The notes beneath the pieces are model-generated. The model was not told where the DNA came from and ran no database searches. It saw only the letters and a program-made list of their open reading frames with translations. A stretch of DNA of 64,000 nucleotides, from contig NC_135361.1 in NCBI RefSeq assembly GCF_051622035.1, forward strand, positions 5,957,001-6,021,000, in the 5' to 3' direction. A program made the position numbers and the translations under genes. Position 1 is the stretch's first letter. Every line of letters begins with the position of its first letter. The stretch is from Arctopsyche grandis (taxonomy: Eukaryota; Arthropoda; Insecta; Trichoptera; Hydropsychidae). Positions 21,334-31,951 of this stretch are shown in pieces.

Positions 21334-23118
21334 ATGGAGTGCAGGCTTTGTCTTGGACCAGCTCCGGCCGAATCGTCCGTCTCCATCTTCCAGAGACCAG
21401 GTCCTCATCCAGAGCGTCTGGAGCAACGCATTCGGACCTGCTGTCAAATTTATGTAGGTTACTGGTTACAGGTTACAATTATTGTGGACCCAATTGGTTC
21501 TCCCAACTCTTCTCACCGCTCAATCCTATTGTTTTTTTCATTTCATCTGCAGGTTAAAAGAGGCGATGGGTTTCCAGACACGGTGTGTCTTTCGTGTAAG
21601 ACCAATCTGGAATCGTTGATCAGCTTTCGAAAGGCTTGTTTTCGAAGCAACGAAACGTCCCAACTGAGGTTAGATGATTGCTTGAAGATCAAGACTGAAG
21701 AAGTTATATTGGAAGATGTAATATGGGACGATGAGCCTTCACTACCACCAATTCACCGAAAGAATAGTGAAATTTGTTTAAAATCATTTTCTCAAAAATC
21801 TATACTCAAGAAACATAAAAAATATCATTCTGGGATAAAACTACACAAATGTGACATACGTGTAAAGGCATATGTTCAAAAAATTGATCTTGTGTCACAT
21901 TTGAGATCTCACACTGGGGAAAAACCATACAAGTGTGAAATGTGTTTTCAATCATTTTCTCAAAATTCTAGCCTCAAGACACATAAAAAAAAATTACATG
22001 CCGAGATAAATCCATATAAATGTGACATTTGTTTAAAATCATTTATTACAAAAAATACACTTGTGTCACATTTGAGATCTCACACGGTGGAAAAGCCTTA
22101 CAAGTGTGACATTTGTTTAAAATCATTTACTCGAAATGATTCTCTTGTCGGACATTTAAAAACTCACACGGGGGAAAAGCCTTACAAGTGTGATATTTGT
22201 TTAAAATCATTTACTCGAAAATATTCTCTTGTCGGACATTTAAAAACTCACACTGGAGAAAAGCCTTACAAGTGTGACATTTGTTTAAAATCATACGTTC
22301 GTAAAAATCCATTTATTTCACATTTAAGATCTCACACGGGGGAAAAGCCTTACAAGTGTGACATTTGTTTAAAATCATTTACTCAAAAAAGAATACTTGA
22401 GAGACACTTAATAACTCACACAGGGGAAAAGGCATACAAGTGTGACATTTGTTTAAAATCATTTACTCGAAAAGATTCTCTTGTCGCACATTTAAGAACT
22501 CACACGGGGGAAAAGCCTTACAAGTGTGACATTTGTTTAAAATCATACGTTCGTAAAAATCTATTTATATCACATTTGAGATCTCACACGGGGGAAAAGC
22601 CTTACAAGTGTGACATTTGTTTAAAATCATACGTTCGTAAAAATCAATTTATGTCACATTTGAGATCTCACACGGGGGAAAAGCCTTACAAGTGTGACAT
22701 TTGTTTAAAATCATTTACTCGAAAAGATTCTCTTGTCGGACATTTAAAAACTCACACGGGAGAAAAGCCTTACAAGTGTGACATTTGTTTAAAATCATAC
22801 GTTCGTAAAAATCAATTTATGTCACATTTGAGATCTCACACGGGGGAAAAGCCTTACAAGTGTGACATTTGTTTAAAATCATTTATTTATAAAGAAAAAC
22901 TTGTGATACATTTAAGATCTCACACAGGTGAAAAGCCTTACAAGTGTGACATTTGTTTAAAATCATTTACTCGAAAAGATTCTCTTGTCGCACATTTAAG
23001 AACTCACACGGGGGAAAAGCCTTGCAAGTGTGACATTTGTTTAAAATCATATGTTCTCAAAAATCAATTTGTGTCACATTTGAGATCTCACACGGAGGAA
23101 AAGCCCTTACAAGTGTGA
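21334..23118 (+). CDS. ZNF-A: ZAD-C2H2 zinc-finger transcription factor (C-terminally truncated)
   Basis: Exons are 21334-21453 and 21553-23118. The intron of 99 bp (GTAGGT...CTGCAG) has no stop, so read-through would add 33 residues. Removing it makes the ZAD domain contiguous (MECRLCLGP... CCQIYVKRGDG... [10 protein letters not shown]), with its four zinc-binding Cys. ZAD domains dimerise; an acidic linker ([15 protein letters not shown]) follows. Then come a relic finger, one with the second Cys changed to Arg (CDIRVKAYV), and 14 regular C2H2 fingers, mostly with HTGEKPYKC linkers. The frame ends after a finger at ...EEKPLQV because of an extra C, while seven more finger units continue out of frame to ~23792. 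It is a nuclear DNA-binding protein of unknown targets. It may be a working shortened gene or an early pseudogene. Confidence 0.85.
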   Translation: MECRLCLGPAPAESSVSIFQRPGPHPERLEQRIRTCCQIYVGYWLQVTIIVDPIGSPNSSHRSILLFFSFHLQVKRGDGFPDTVCLSCKTNLESLISFRKACFRSNETSQLRLDDCLKIKTEEVILEDVIWDDEPSLPPIHRKNSEICLKSFSQKSILKKHKKYHSGIKLHKCDIRVKAYVQKIDLVSHLRSHTGEKPYKCEMCFQSFSQNSSLKTHKKKLHAEINPYKCDICLKSFITKNTLVSHLRSHTVEKPYKCDICLKSFTRNDSLVGHLKTHTGEKPYKCDICLKSFTRKYSLVGHLKTHTGEKPYKCDICLKSYVRKNPFISHLRSHTGEKPYKCDICLKSFTQKRILERHLITHTGEKAYKCDICLKSFTRKDSLVAHLRTHTGEKPYKCDICLKSYVRKNLFISHLRSHTGEKPYKCDICLKSYVRKNQFMSHLRSHTGEKPYKCDICLKSFTRKDSLVGHLKTHTGEKPYKCDICLKSYVRKNQFMSHLRSHTGEKPYKCDICLKSFIYKEKLVIHLRSHTGEKPYKCDICLKSFTRKDSLVAHLRTHTGEKPCKCDICLKSYVLKNQFVSHLRSHTEEKPLQV

Positions 23119-23877
23119 CATTTGTTTAAAATCATATGTTCTCAAAAATCAATTTGTGTCACATTTGAGATCTCACACGGAGGAAAAGCCCTTACAAGTG
23201 TGACATTTGTTTAAAATCATATGTTCACGAATTTCAATTTGTGTCACATTTGAGATCTCATACGGGGGAAAGGCCTTACAAGTGTGAAATTTGTCTAAAA
23301 TCATTTATTACAAAAAATCCACTTCTGTTACATTTGAGATCTCACACGGGTGGAAAGCTGTACAAGTGTGACATTTGTGTAAAATCATATGTTCGTAAAG
23401 ATCAATTTGTGTTACATTTGAGATCTCAAACGGGGGAAAAGCCATACAAGTGTGAAATTTGTCTGAAATCATTTGTTGAAAAATGTAGTCTCCCAAAACA
23501 TAAAAAATTGCATGTTGGGATAAAACCACACAAATGTGAGATTTGTTTAAAATTATTTATGTATAAAAATATACTTGAGAGACATTTAAGAACTCACACG
23601 GGGGAAAAGCCATACAAGTGTGAAATTTGTCTAAAATCATTTACTCTAAAATTTCCCTTCGAGAAACATAAAAAATTGCATGCTGGGATAAAACTATACA
23701 AATGTGACATTTGTTTAAAATCATTTATTCAAAAAAATACACTTGTGTCACATTTGAGATCTCACACGGGGGGAAACGCCTTACAAGTGTGAAATTTGTT
23801 TAAAGTCATTTACTCGAAAATCTAACCCTGGTCACATAATAAATTTCATACTGGGATAAATATTATGTAAATACTGT
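23119..23877 (+). pseudogene. Out-of-frame finger units downstream of ZNF-A
   Basis: Finger units continue after the ZNF-A stop, open again from ~23208 to 23792 in a frame displaced by two, including ITKNPLLLHLRSH, EKCSLPKHKKLH and MYKNILERHLRTH. One unit has lost its last His (HLRSQ). They match the in-frame second halves of ZNF-D and ZNF-E, so they are the detached C-terminus of ZNF-A. After 23792 a last fossil finger (KSFTRKSN) follows, with its own one-base deletion. Confidence 0.8.
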
Positions 23878-24155
23878 TAATATCCTTACAATTTGGCTGC
23901 ATACGTGCCATGATGTTTCTGGTGCCCCCTCTCGTGAAATTTAAATTATTCTCATTGCAATTTATTTCAATTAATTTAAGAGAAATGATAATTGAAAATT
24001 AAATACACAGATCTATTATTTGGCTTACTTGTTTTATTTATTTTAAATGTTATAATTTTTATTTATTGGATGAAACTAAGATAATTTTGGTAAATATTCT
24101 TCATCATTAGGGTTGCCATAATTTTCGGACCATAGACGGGGATCATGAATCATGT

Positions 24156-24670
24156 TTAACCGTTTGCCCGCGGCCGTCTTCTATGGAAGCTTTGGGCGAC
24201 AAGTCTGTAGCGCGGCTGTCTTCCATAGAATTTCTGAACTTTGCACGGGATTTTGAGCCTTATATGCGCCTATTTCAACTGTTTTAAGGTTCAAAATTGG
24301 TTGAATATATTTCTGAGAGTTGAATGCCATCTATTCAATTTGCTTAAAATGAATGTATACCAGTCAAAATTAGTGGTTTTGTGGAACCATACCGAGACCT
24401 CGCTTATGTGACGTCACGTCTGTTGAACAATGGCGACGATACGTCTCAATTGTATGAAGAATGATTATTTGACAATTAAGCCAAAACTACGACATATATT
24501 ATGTATTTTATTGCTTAAAATAAAACTTTATGTACTAATTAACATATCTGGTTACTTGAGTAAATATTAAAATCTGTATTTAAGGTCGAAAACTCGATTG
24601 CCAAATTCGCGAAAAAGGTGCCGCGTACAGGGCTTGTTCGCTATATTTATTGCCGCGGACAAAGGGTTAA
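24156..24670. mobile_element. piggyBac-type MITE
   Basis: TTAA stands at both ends (24156-24159, 24667-24670) around inverted termini CCGTTTGCCCGCGGC and, reversed, CCCTTTGTCCGCGGC. TTAA targeting with CCCTTTG-like ends is characteristic of piggyBac elements. The 507-bp interior is non-coding. Confidence 0.75.
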
Positions 24671-24689
24671 CAGTTTTGTATGCGATTGT

Positions 24690-25374
24690 TAATTCCGCAG
24701 CAGATATCAAAAGGGTGTCGGTATAGACATTCCGCGGGTCTCGCTTGGAGATGTTAGGATGGCAATTTTGAAGCTGAAGGGGTTTGTTGGGCCTGACGGT
24801 GTGCCCCCTGACGTATTAAAGGCATGCTGTACTTCGCTCTTAGAGCCTCTTCAGTTTATTTTTAACCTTATTCTTGGTTCTGGTAATTATCCTGAAAAAT
24901 GGAAATTATCTAGAGTCATTCCTATACATAAAAGTGGCTCTAAAAATGAGGTTGAAAATTACAGACCTATTGCTATCCTCTCGGCTATTCCCAAAATTGT
25001 TGATAATATCCTTCACCGTTTGATTCTTTTGCAGTTCAAAAGATTGTTGTGTGATGAGCAGCATGGTTTTTCACCATGTCGTTCCACTACCACTAATCTT
25101 GCCTGCTTTTCATATTATACCATGTCTAAAGTTGACCGTGGACAACAAGTTGATACAGCCTACTTTGACTTTCGAAAAGCATTTGATCTTGTCAATAATG
25201 ACGCTCTTATGATCCGATTAGCTGAAGTGGGCTTTTCTCCACGTCTTCTTAAACTCTTTGCTTCTTATCTTAGTGATAGGAAGCAATTTGTTAGATATGG
25301 TATTTATGAATCTTCATTTTTTCACGATCTGGTGTAACTCAGGGGTCCACCTTAGGCCCTTTACTATTTACTAT
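24690..25374 (+). pseudogene. Dead LINE reverse transcriptase, 5' piece
   Basis: A 5'-truncated RT: GPDGVPPDVLKACC, WKLSRVIPIHKSGSK, ENYRPIAILS, EQHGFSPCRSTTTNL and FRKAFDLVNND are readable from 24759. The frame then shifts near 25327, just before GVTQGSTLGPLLF, and the sequence is split by the LTR element at 25375. It continues at 29282. It is jockey-like in motif content. Confidence 0.85.
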
Positions 25375-26109
25375 TGTAGGAATCTCGTCGTCGTCATCGT
25401 CATCGAAACATTCGAGAATATTCCGCAACAACAAACTACATTCCCGAAAACCAGACGTCGAAACACGCCGCCACCATTAAACTACATCGAGCGGAACGGC
25501 GCCCAGCATTCCAGAAAATACTACGCCTCGACAAAAGTGCATTCCTCTTGTACGCATCAACAACTAAATGCTCATACGCATCAATAACCACTTCCATCAA
25601 GCGTTCCAGAAAATTCTACGCCTCGACAAAAGTGCATTCCTTTCTTACGCATCAACAAACCACCACCATCGGTCAGGCGATTCCAGAAACACTATAAAAG
25701 GAGGTACAACCCAAACAACGCCAGTCGACCCACAGCAGCAAGCGTCGACATACAGCAGCAGACTAGTCAACATACAGCTCCTGACCAGCCACCACTACAC
25801 TACGCGGACTTGGAAGATCAACCAGCCGGACGAGCCAGCAACACACTGCCGTATCCAGAGACCTTCCGAACATAGCTGAATGCCGAGCCAGCGACACTCT
25901 ACCATATCCAGAGACCGCTGAACGACATACTTTTACCAACAATTAACGATACTTGTGTATACGTGTTACTACCAAATAAATACCATATTCAACATACAGC
26001 TGTATTAATACCGAACACAGACGAACCTGTCTATAATACATGGCGGACTGGTGGTGAAGAAGACCTTCACAACAAGACTAGATCCCCATAACTGGTGACC
26101 CCCGACTAA

Positions 26110-26270
26110 GAGCCACGCAGCCTTCAAAGCAGTCAACAAAGCAGCCCACAGCGCAGCCTACATAGCAGCCCACAGCGCAGCCTACATAGCAGCCCACATC
26201 GCAGCCTACATAGCAGCCCACATCGCAGCCTACATAGCAGCCCACAGCGCAGCCTACAAAGCAACAGTAA
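26110..26270 (+). repeat. 24-bp tandem repeat in element A leader
   Basis: About six units of CAGCCCACAGCGCAGCCTACATAG with T/G variants follow the primer-binding site. The same unit is present about a dozen times on the other strand in element B (59756-59990). The unit length is a multiple of three, so spurious Cys/Gly-rich frames stay open across it. Confidence 0.9.
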
Positions 26271-26620
26271 CATGGTGTGAAAGTACATATGGACCAGCTA
26301 CCAACACAACCCGCTGTTGAGTCAACACACTCCAGCACAACCGGCGAAACAAATCGCCACTGAGCCAACTAGCTCCAACACAACACAGCCGCTGTCGAGA
26401 CAACTAACTCCAGCACAATCAGCACAACGCCTGCACAACAACATCGTCCAGACCACCAACCTTCACTATCAACGTAGCCTAGACAGAATAAGCAACATGG
26501 TAGAAAAGAACAACTCGGACTGGTACGCAAAACGAGACCCGCTGGCGAGACAACCGACTCCAGCACAACCATCGAAGACCAGCACTCAACGCACTTCGCT
26601 AACCAACAGTCTCCACACAA

Positions 26621-27895
26621 ATTCCGCTGTCGAGACAACTAACTCCAGCACAACCAACGAAGACCAGCACTCAACGCACTTCGTCAACCAACGTTCTTCA
26701 CGCAAGATCCGCTGTCGAGACAACTAACTCCAGCACAACCAACGAAGACCAGCACTCAACGCACTTCGTCAACCAACGTTCTTCACGCAAGATCCGCTGT
26801 CGAGACAACTAACTCCAGCACAACCAACGAAGACCAGCACTCAACGCACTTCGTCAACCAACGTTCTTCACGCAAGATCCGCTGTCGAGACAACTAACTC
26901 CAGCACAACCAACGAAGACCAGCACTCAACGCACTTCGTCAACCAACGTTCTTCACGCAAGATCCGCTGTCGAGACAACTAACTCCAGCACAACCAACGA
27001 AGACCAGCACTCAACGCACTTCGTCAACCAACGTTCTTCACGCAAGATCCGCTGTCGAGACAACTAACTCCAGCACAACCAACGAAGACCAGCACTCAAC
27101 GCACTTCGTCAACCAACGTTCTTCACGCAAGACCCGCTGTCGAGACAACTAACTCCAGCACAACCAACGAAGACCAGCACTCAACGCACTTCGTCAACCA
27201 ACGTTCTTCACGCAAGACCCGCTGTCGAGACAACTAACTCCAGCACAACCAACGAAGACCAGCACTCAACGCACTTCGTCAACCAACGTTCTTCACGCAA
27301 GATCCGCTGTCGAGACAACTAACTCCAGCACAACCAACGAAGACCAGCACTCAACGCACTTCGTCAACCAACGTTCTTCACGCAAGATCCGCTGTCGAGA
27401 CAACTAACTCCAGCACAACCAACGAAGACCAGCACTCAACGCACTTCGTCAACCAACGTTCTTCACGCAAGACCCGCTGTCGAGACAACTAACTCCAGCA
27501 CAACCAACGAAGACCAGCACTCAACGCACTTCGTCAACCAACGTTCTTCACGCAAGATCCGCTGTCGAGACAACTAACTCCAGCACAACCAACGAAGACC
27601 AGCACTCAACGCACTTCGTCAACCAACGTTCTTCACGCAAGATCCGCTGTCGAGACAACTAACTCCAGCACAACCAACGAAGACCAGCACTCAACGCACT
27701 TCGTCAACCAACGTTCTTCACGCAAGATCCGCTGTCGAGACAACTAACTCCAGCACAACCAACGAAGACCAGCACTCAACGCACTTCGTCAACCAACGTT
27801 CTTCACGCAAGATCCGCTGTCGAGACAACTAACTCCAGCACAACCAACGAAGACCAGCACTCAACGCACTTCGTCAACCAACGTTCTTCACGCAA
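26621..27895 (+). repeat. 85-bp satellite array inside element A (15 units)
   Basis: Fifteen head-to-tail units of exactly 85 bp begin GATCCGCTGTCGAG (or GACCC...). They are nearly identical; the main variant is GATCC/GACCC. Since 85 is not a multiple of three and each unit contains CTAACT, no frame stays open, so the array is non-coding. Two more units at 28081-28250 are separated by a 185-bp unit that also occurs twice (27896-28080, 28251-28435). Confidence 0.93.
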
Positions 27896-29281
27896 GACCC
27901 GCTGCCGAGACAACTAACTTCAGCACAACCAGCAAAACAGTCACGCGAATGACTCCACGCAGAACACAGCAGCCTGCACAACAGCACCATCCAAGCCATC
28001 ACAAACCTTCACTACCAACGCAGCTCGCCCAAAATAAGCAACCTGGTAGAGAACAAGACTTGGACCGGCATGCAACACAAGACCCGCTGTCGAGACAACT
28101 AACTCCAGCACAACCAACGAAGACCAGCACTCAACGCACTTCGTCAACCAACGTTCTTCACGCAAGATCCGCTGTCGAGACAACTAACTCCAGCACAACC
28201 AACGAAGACCAGCACTCAACGCACTTCGTCAACCAACGTTCTTCACGCAAGACCCGCTGCCGAGACAACTAACTTCAGCACAACCAGCAAAACAGTCACG
28301 CGAATGACTCCACGCAGAACACAGCAGCCTGCACAACAGCACCATCCAAGCCATCACAAACCTTCACTACCAACGCAGCTCGCCCAAAATAAGCAACCTG
28401 GTAGAGAACAAGACTTGGACCGGCATGCAACACAAGACCCGCTGTTGAGAAAACTTTCTCCAGCACAACCGGACAAACAACGACGCCATCGAGTCAACAG
28501 ACTCCAACACATCAAGATTCCCACAAAATCACACACATCGCTAACACTCACCGGAGAGCCATGTAGGAATCTCGTCGTCGTCATCGTCATCGAAACATTC
28601 GAGAATATTCCGCAACAACAAACTACATTCCCGAAAACCAGACGTCGAAACACGCCGCCACCATTAAACTACATCGAGCGGAACGGCGCCCAGCATTCCA
28701 GAAAATACTACGCCTCGACAAAAGTGCATTCCTCTTGTACGCATCAACAACTAAATGCTCATACGCATCAATAACCACTTCCATCAAGCGTTCCAGAAAA
28801 TTCTACGCCTCGACAAAAGTGCATTCCTTTCTTACGCATCAACAAACCACCACCATCGGTCAGGCGATTCCAGAAACACTATAAAAGGAGGTACAACCCA
28901 AACAACGCCAGTCGACCCACAGCAGCAAGCGTCGACATACAGCAGCAGACTAGTCAACATACAGCTCCTGACCAGCCACCACTACACTACGCGGACTTGG
29001 AAGATCAACCAGCCGGACGAGCCAGCAACACACTGCCGTATCCAGAGACCTTCCGAACATAGCTGAATGCCGAGCCAGCGACACTCTACCATATCCAGAG
29101 ACCGCTGAACGACATACTTTTACCAACAATTAACGATACTTGTGTATACGTGTTACTACCAAATAAATACCATATTCAACATACAGCTGTATTAATACCG
29201 AACACAGACGAACCTGTCTATAATACATGGCGGACTGGTGGTGAAGAAGACCTTCACAACAAGACTAGATCCCCATACTAT

Positions 29282-29890
29282 AGTCATTAATAACCTCCCT
29301 AAAGTACTACGCAATGCTTCATGTCTCTTGTTTGCAGAAGACGTTAAACTATTTTTTGCTGTTAAGGATGAGAGGCAAGCCTCTCCTTCAAGCAGATATT
29401 AACGCTGTTTTAGAGTTCAGTTCCAGTTTAGGGCTTGAACTGAATACTAGTAAATGTGCCATTATGAGTTATGGACGTGCAAATTCGCTTTATTGACACG
29501 GATATTCCATTGGATCCGTATTGTTGAAGCGTGTGGAATTAATGGTCGACTTGGGTATCACTTTTGATCCTCAATTCACCTTTCACAACCACATCAAGAC
29601 AGTCGCTGAGGTTTCCTTTCGTCGACTTGGATTTGTCTTGAGATATGCTAGATTATTCTCCAACCCCTTGTCTTCTCGCTTGCTTTTCAACTTGCTTGTT
29701 AGAAGTAAGCTAGAGTATAATGCGATTGTGTGGAATCCGCATGAAGCAAACTACTCTCTTATTATCGAAATATCGAATACTGTCGGTAAACAAAACAACA
29801 AGAGGACAACATACATAAGAATCAAAATATTAAAAATATCATTTCACTTCTACGCAGTTCTGTCTTTAATCGCGGTCTGTCTCTGACTGA
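29282..29890 (+). pseudogene. Dead LINE reverse transcriptase, 3' piece
   Basis: Resumes the RT split by element A: VINNLPKVL, then LLFAEDVKLFF (FADD changed to FAED, a catalytic Asp lost), LGLELNTSKCAIM, a stop, then DLGITFDPQFTFHNHI and SKLEYNAIVWNP. One stop and several shifts mark it as inactive. Confidence 0.85.
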
Positions 29891-29929
29891 ACGGAAATCG
29901 GTAATTTGATGTGAACCGACCTAATATTT

Positions 29930-30090
29930 TTGGTCGTAGAGGCGCCTTTAACGGCCTGATCTAAAATTTTGTAGCGCCTTCGGCGCTCTTATTTTAAATT
30001 TAGAAGCGCCTTCGGCGCATCAAGTGGCGCCCTACCTTACTCAGCGCCCTCGGGCGCCGCCCGACCCAGGCCCCCCCTAAAATCGGCACT
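29930..30090. repeat. GC-rich hairpin cluster
   Basis: GCGCCTTCGGCGC occurs at ~29972 and ~30007, followed by GGCGCCCTCGGGCGCC at ~30041. All are self-complementary with tiny loops. The patch is far more GC-rich than its surroundings and sits exactly before the start of segmental duplication copy 2. No gene. Confidence 0.6.
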
Positions 30091-30096
30091 GCTACT

Positions 30097-31087
30097 TGGT
30101 GTTCTCAAAAAAAGTTACTCTAGTTCAAACATAACGAAATACATAGACAGAATTTTTACAATGTTTTGTTAGTGTCGTCATCTACTGCTATTAAATAAAA
30201 AGCAAAAAAAATTTCAAGAAGAAACAAGTGGATGACTTGTTTCCAATACAACGCCATACATTTTGAGAGATCGTGTTGGTCGTTCAAGTAATAAAATCGT
30301 CGATATCAGACCAAACGCTTGCGATTAATCTTGCTGGTCGGTGGAATTTATTGCTCGAGAGACCAGTGAGTTGTACAATGTGACATGCTCCATACGGCTC
30401 TATACATTTGATCTGGTCGCGCAACTAGTCAGCCGACAAAGTCGCCCTTGTCTCTGGATATACTCGAGCTGTACACGAGTACGATGAGTTTGCAAAGGGT
30501 AAATGGATTGTTTAGCAAATTGCGACTACGCACATCGCAAACAAGTAAAATCTGGCATTGGAGTTCTCGTTAGTATTATAGGACGGGTGGTTAAGTTAAC
30601 GATTAATGACCGTTTCCCGGCCTATGGAGACTCCGTTGAGATTTGAAGAGGGCCTTTATTGTACAGTTGAGTTTTGAAGAGGGTCTTTATTTTTCATCGG
30701 CCTCGATTTTGGATAGTACAAGTTGTGCGATATTCCTACATGATAGTTCACGTGGATAGCTCTCAGTGGATGTAATATTTGGGTGCCAGATATTCCGTGA
30801 TCGAGATTTTGTGACGTGTGCGAGATCGCTTTGTGCGGCATTATCACCGAGCCTAAGGCCACTGTAAGGGTAGTTGGCGCTCGGGTGCAAGTCCAAAATT
30901 TGTGCCCTCTCAAAAATTAAAAAAAAATAATAGTAATAGTAAAAAATCAAATCAATTCACCCTGTTTATCACCAGAATATATACATTTGTATATTTTTTC
31001 ACGGGGATATTTTTGTGTGCCTCCTATACGATCCGAATATTTCACTTTATTATTCATAATTGAAGGCCTTTCGTAGTTATATTTATA
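30097..31087. repeat. Segmental duplication copy 2, left part
   Basis: It matches 13250-14234 with few changes. It is non-coding and contains the same decayed MITE relatives. It breaks at 31087 where a 6.2-kb block (LINE-2 and others) is inserted; the match resumes at 37317. Confidence 0.85.
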
Positions 31088-31529
31088 CTAGTGTTGGACC
31101 CGTTGATTTCAACGGGTGGTTTCGAAAAGGAATTGAAACTCGAATAAAAATAAAGTTAAAGATTTTGAATCGACTGGTTTCGGAAAGAAATTGATGCACG
31201 AATTACGAATGACAAATTATGAAGTGATTACGAATTACATTTTGTGCATCGCCGACGCCTCCGGCACCCCGGGGCCTTCGCCCCCGGCGCTTCCGTCGCT
31301 CCGGGGCCTTCGGCCCCAGCGCCGCCGACGCCCCCAGCGCCCCCAATGCTTTCGGTACCTCGGGAGCTTCGCCCCCAGCGCCCCCGGGGCCTGAAAAAAC
31401 TGGGAAACTGAAAAACTTAAAAAATGAAAAAACTGAAAAAATGAAAAATATGAAGAAAAAAAATTGTTCCCCATACTGGTTGATTCATTATGTTCGGCGA
31501 GAGTTAGGACACACACACACCCACACACA

Positions 31530-31569
<40 letters not shown>

Positions 31570-31570
31570 T
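31088..31570. repeat. Palindrome-headed repeat, GC-rich island and (CA)n
   Basis: 31088-31250 begins CTAGTGTTGGACCCGTTGA and resembles the palindrome-headed repeats at 19756, 41364 and 61487. 31255-31395 is a GC-rich island of GGCCTTCGGCC-type hairpins. 31506-31566 is a (CA)n microsatellite. No gene is supported. Confidence 0.6.
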
Positions 31571-31951
31571 TACCGTCTTTATTTATTTATTTATTTATTT
31601 TATTTTATTTATTTGGAAAATTTACAGTTTACAGTTTATTAGATTGATAGTAAAAAAAATATAATTATGTTAAGTAAACCATTAATAATTTTCACATATA
31701 GGTAAAAAAAGAAAAGCTCAAACATTTAAAATAAGAAACAAAAATGATAATAGAGTAAGATAGTTAAAGAAAACAAAAAAAGAAAAAAAATAGAAATAAC
31801 AGTATAATAAAAATATCAGAATAATAAGAATAATAATATGATAAAAATTATGAAATAATATAAAAAATATAATATATAACAAAAAACAAAAAGACAAAAT
31901 AAATACATCAAAATAAAAATTCATAATCATAATCATAAACTTTCATTAAAA

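Larger units (their letters stand above)
25375..29277 (+). mobile_element. Non-autonomous LTR retrotransposon with satellite interior, family 6 (element A)
   Basis: Two 716-bp LTRs (25375-26090, 28562-29277; TGTAGGAATC...GATCCCCATA) look identical base for base, so insertion was very recent. CTAT is duplicated at both ends. The primer-binding site TGGTGACCCCCGACT follows the 5' LTR at 26093. Each LTR has a TATA box (CTATAAAAGG, ~25693) and an AAATAAAT signal (~25973). The 2.47-kb interior has no gag, pol or env: it is a 24-bp minisatellite, an 85-bp satellite and a duplicated 185-bp unit. It needs proteins from another element. It splits a LINE pseudogene. Confidence 0.92.

Noticed and set aside
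26621-27895. Regular array considered as CRISPR or as a coding repeat
   Set aside because: The units are whole 85-bp repeats without unique spacers, in a eukaryotic LTR element, and 85 is not a multiple of three.
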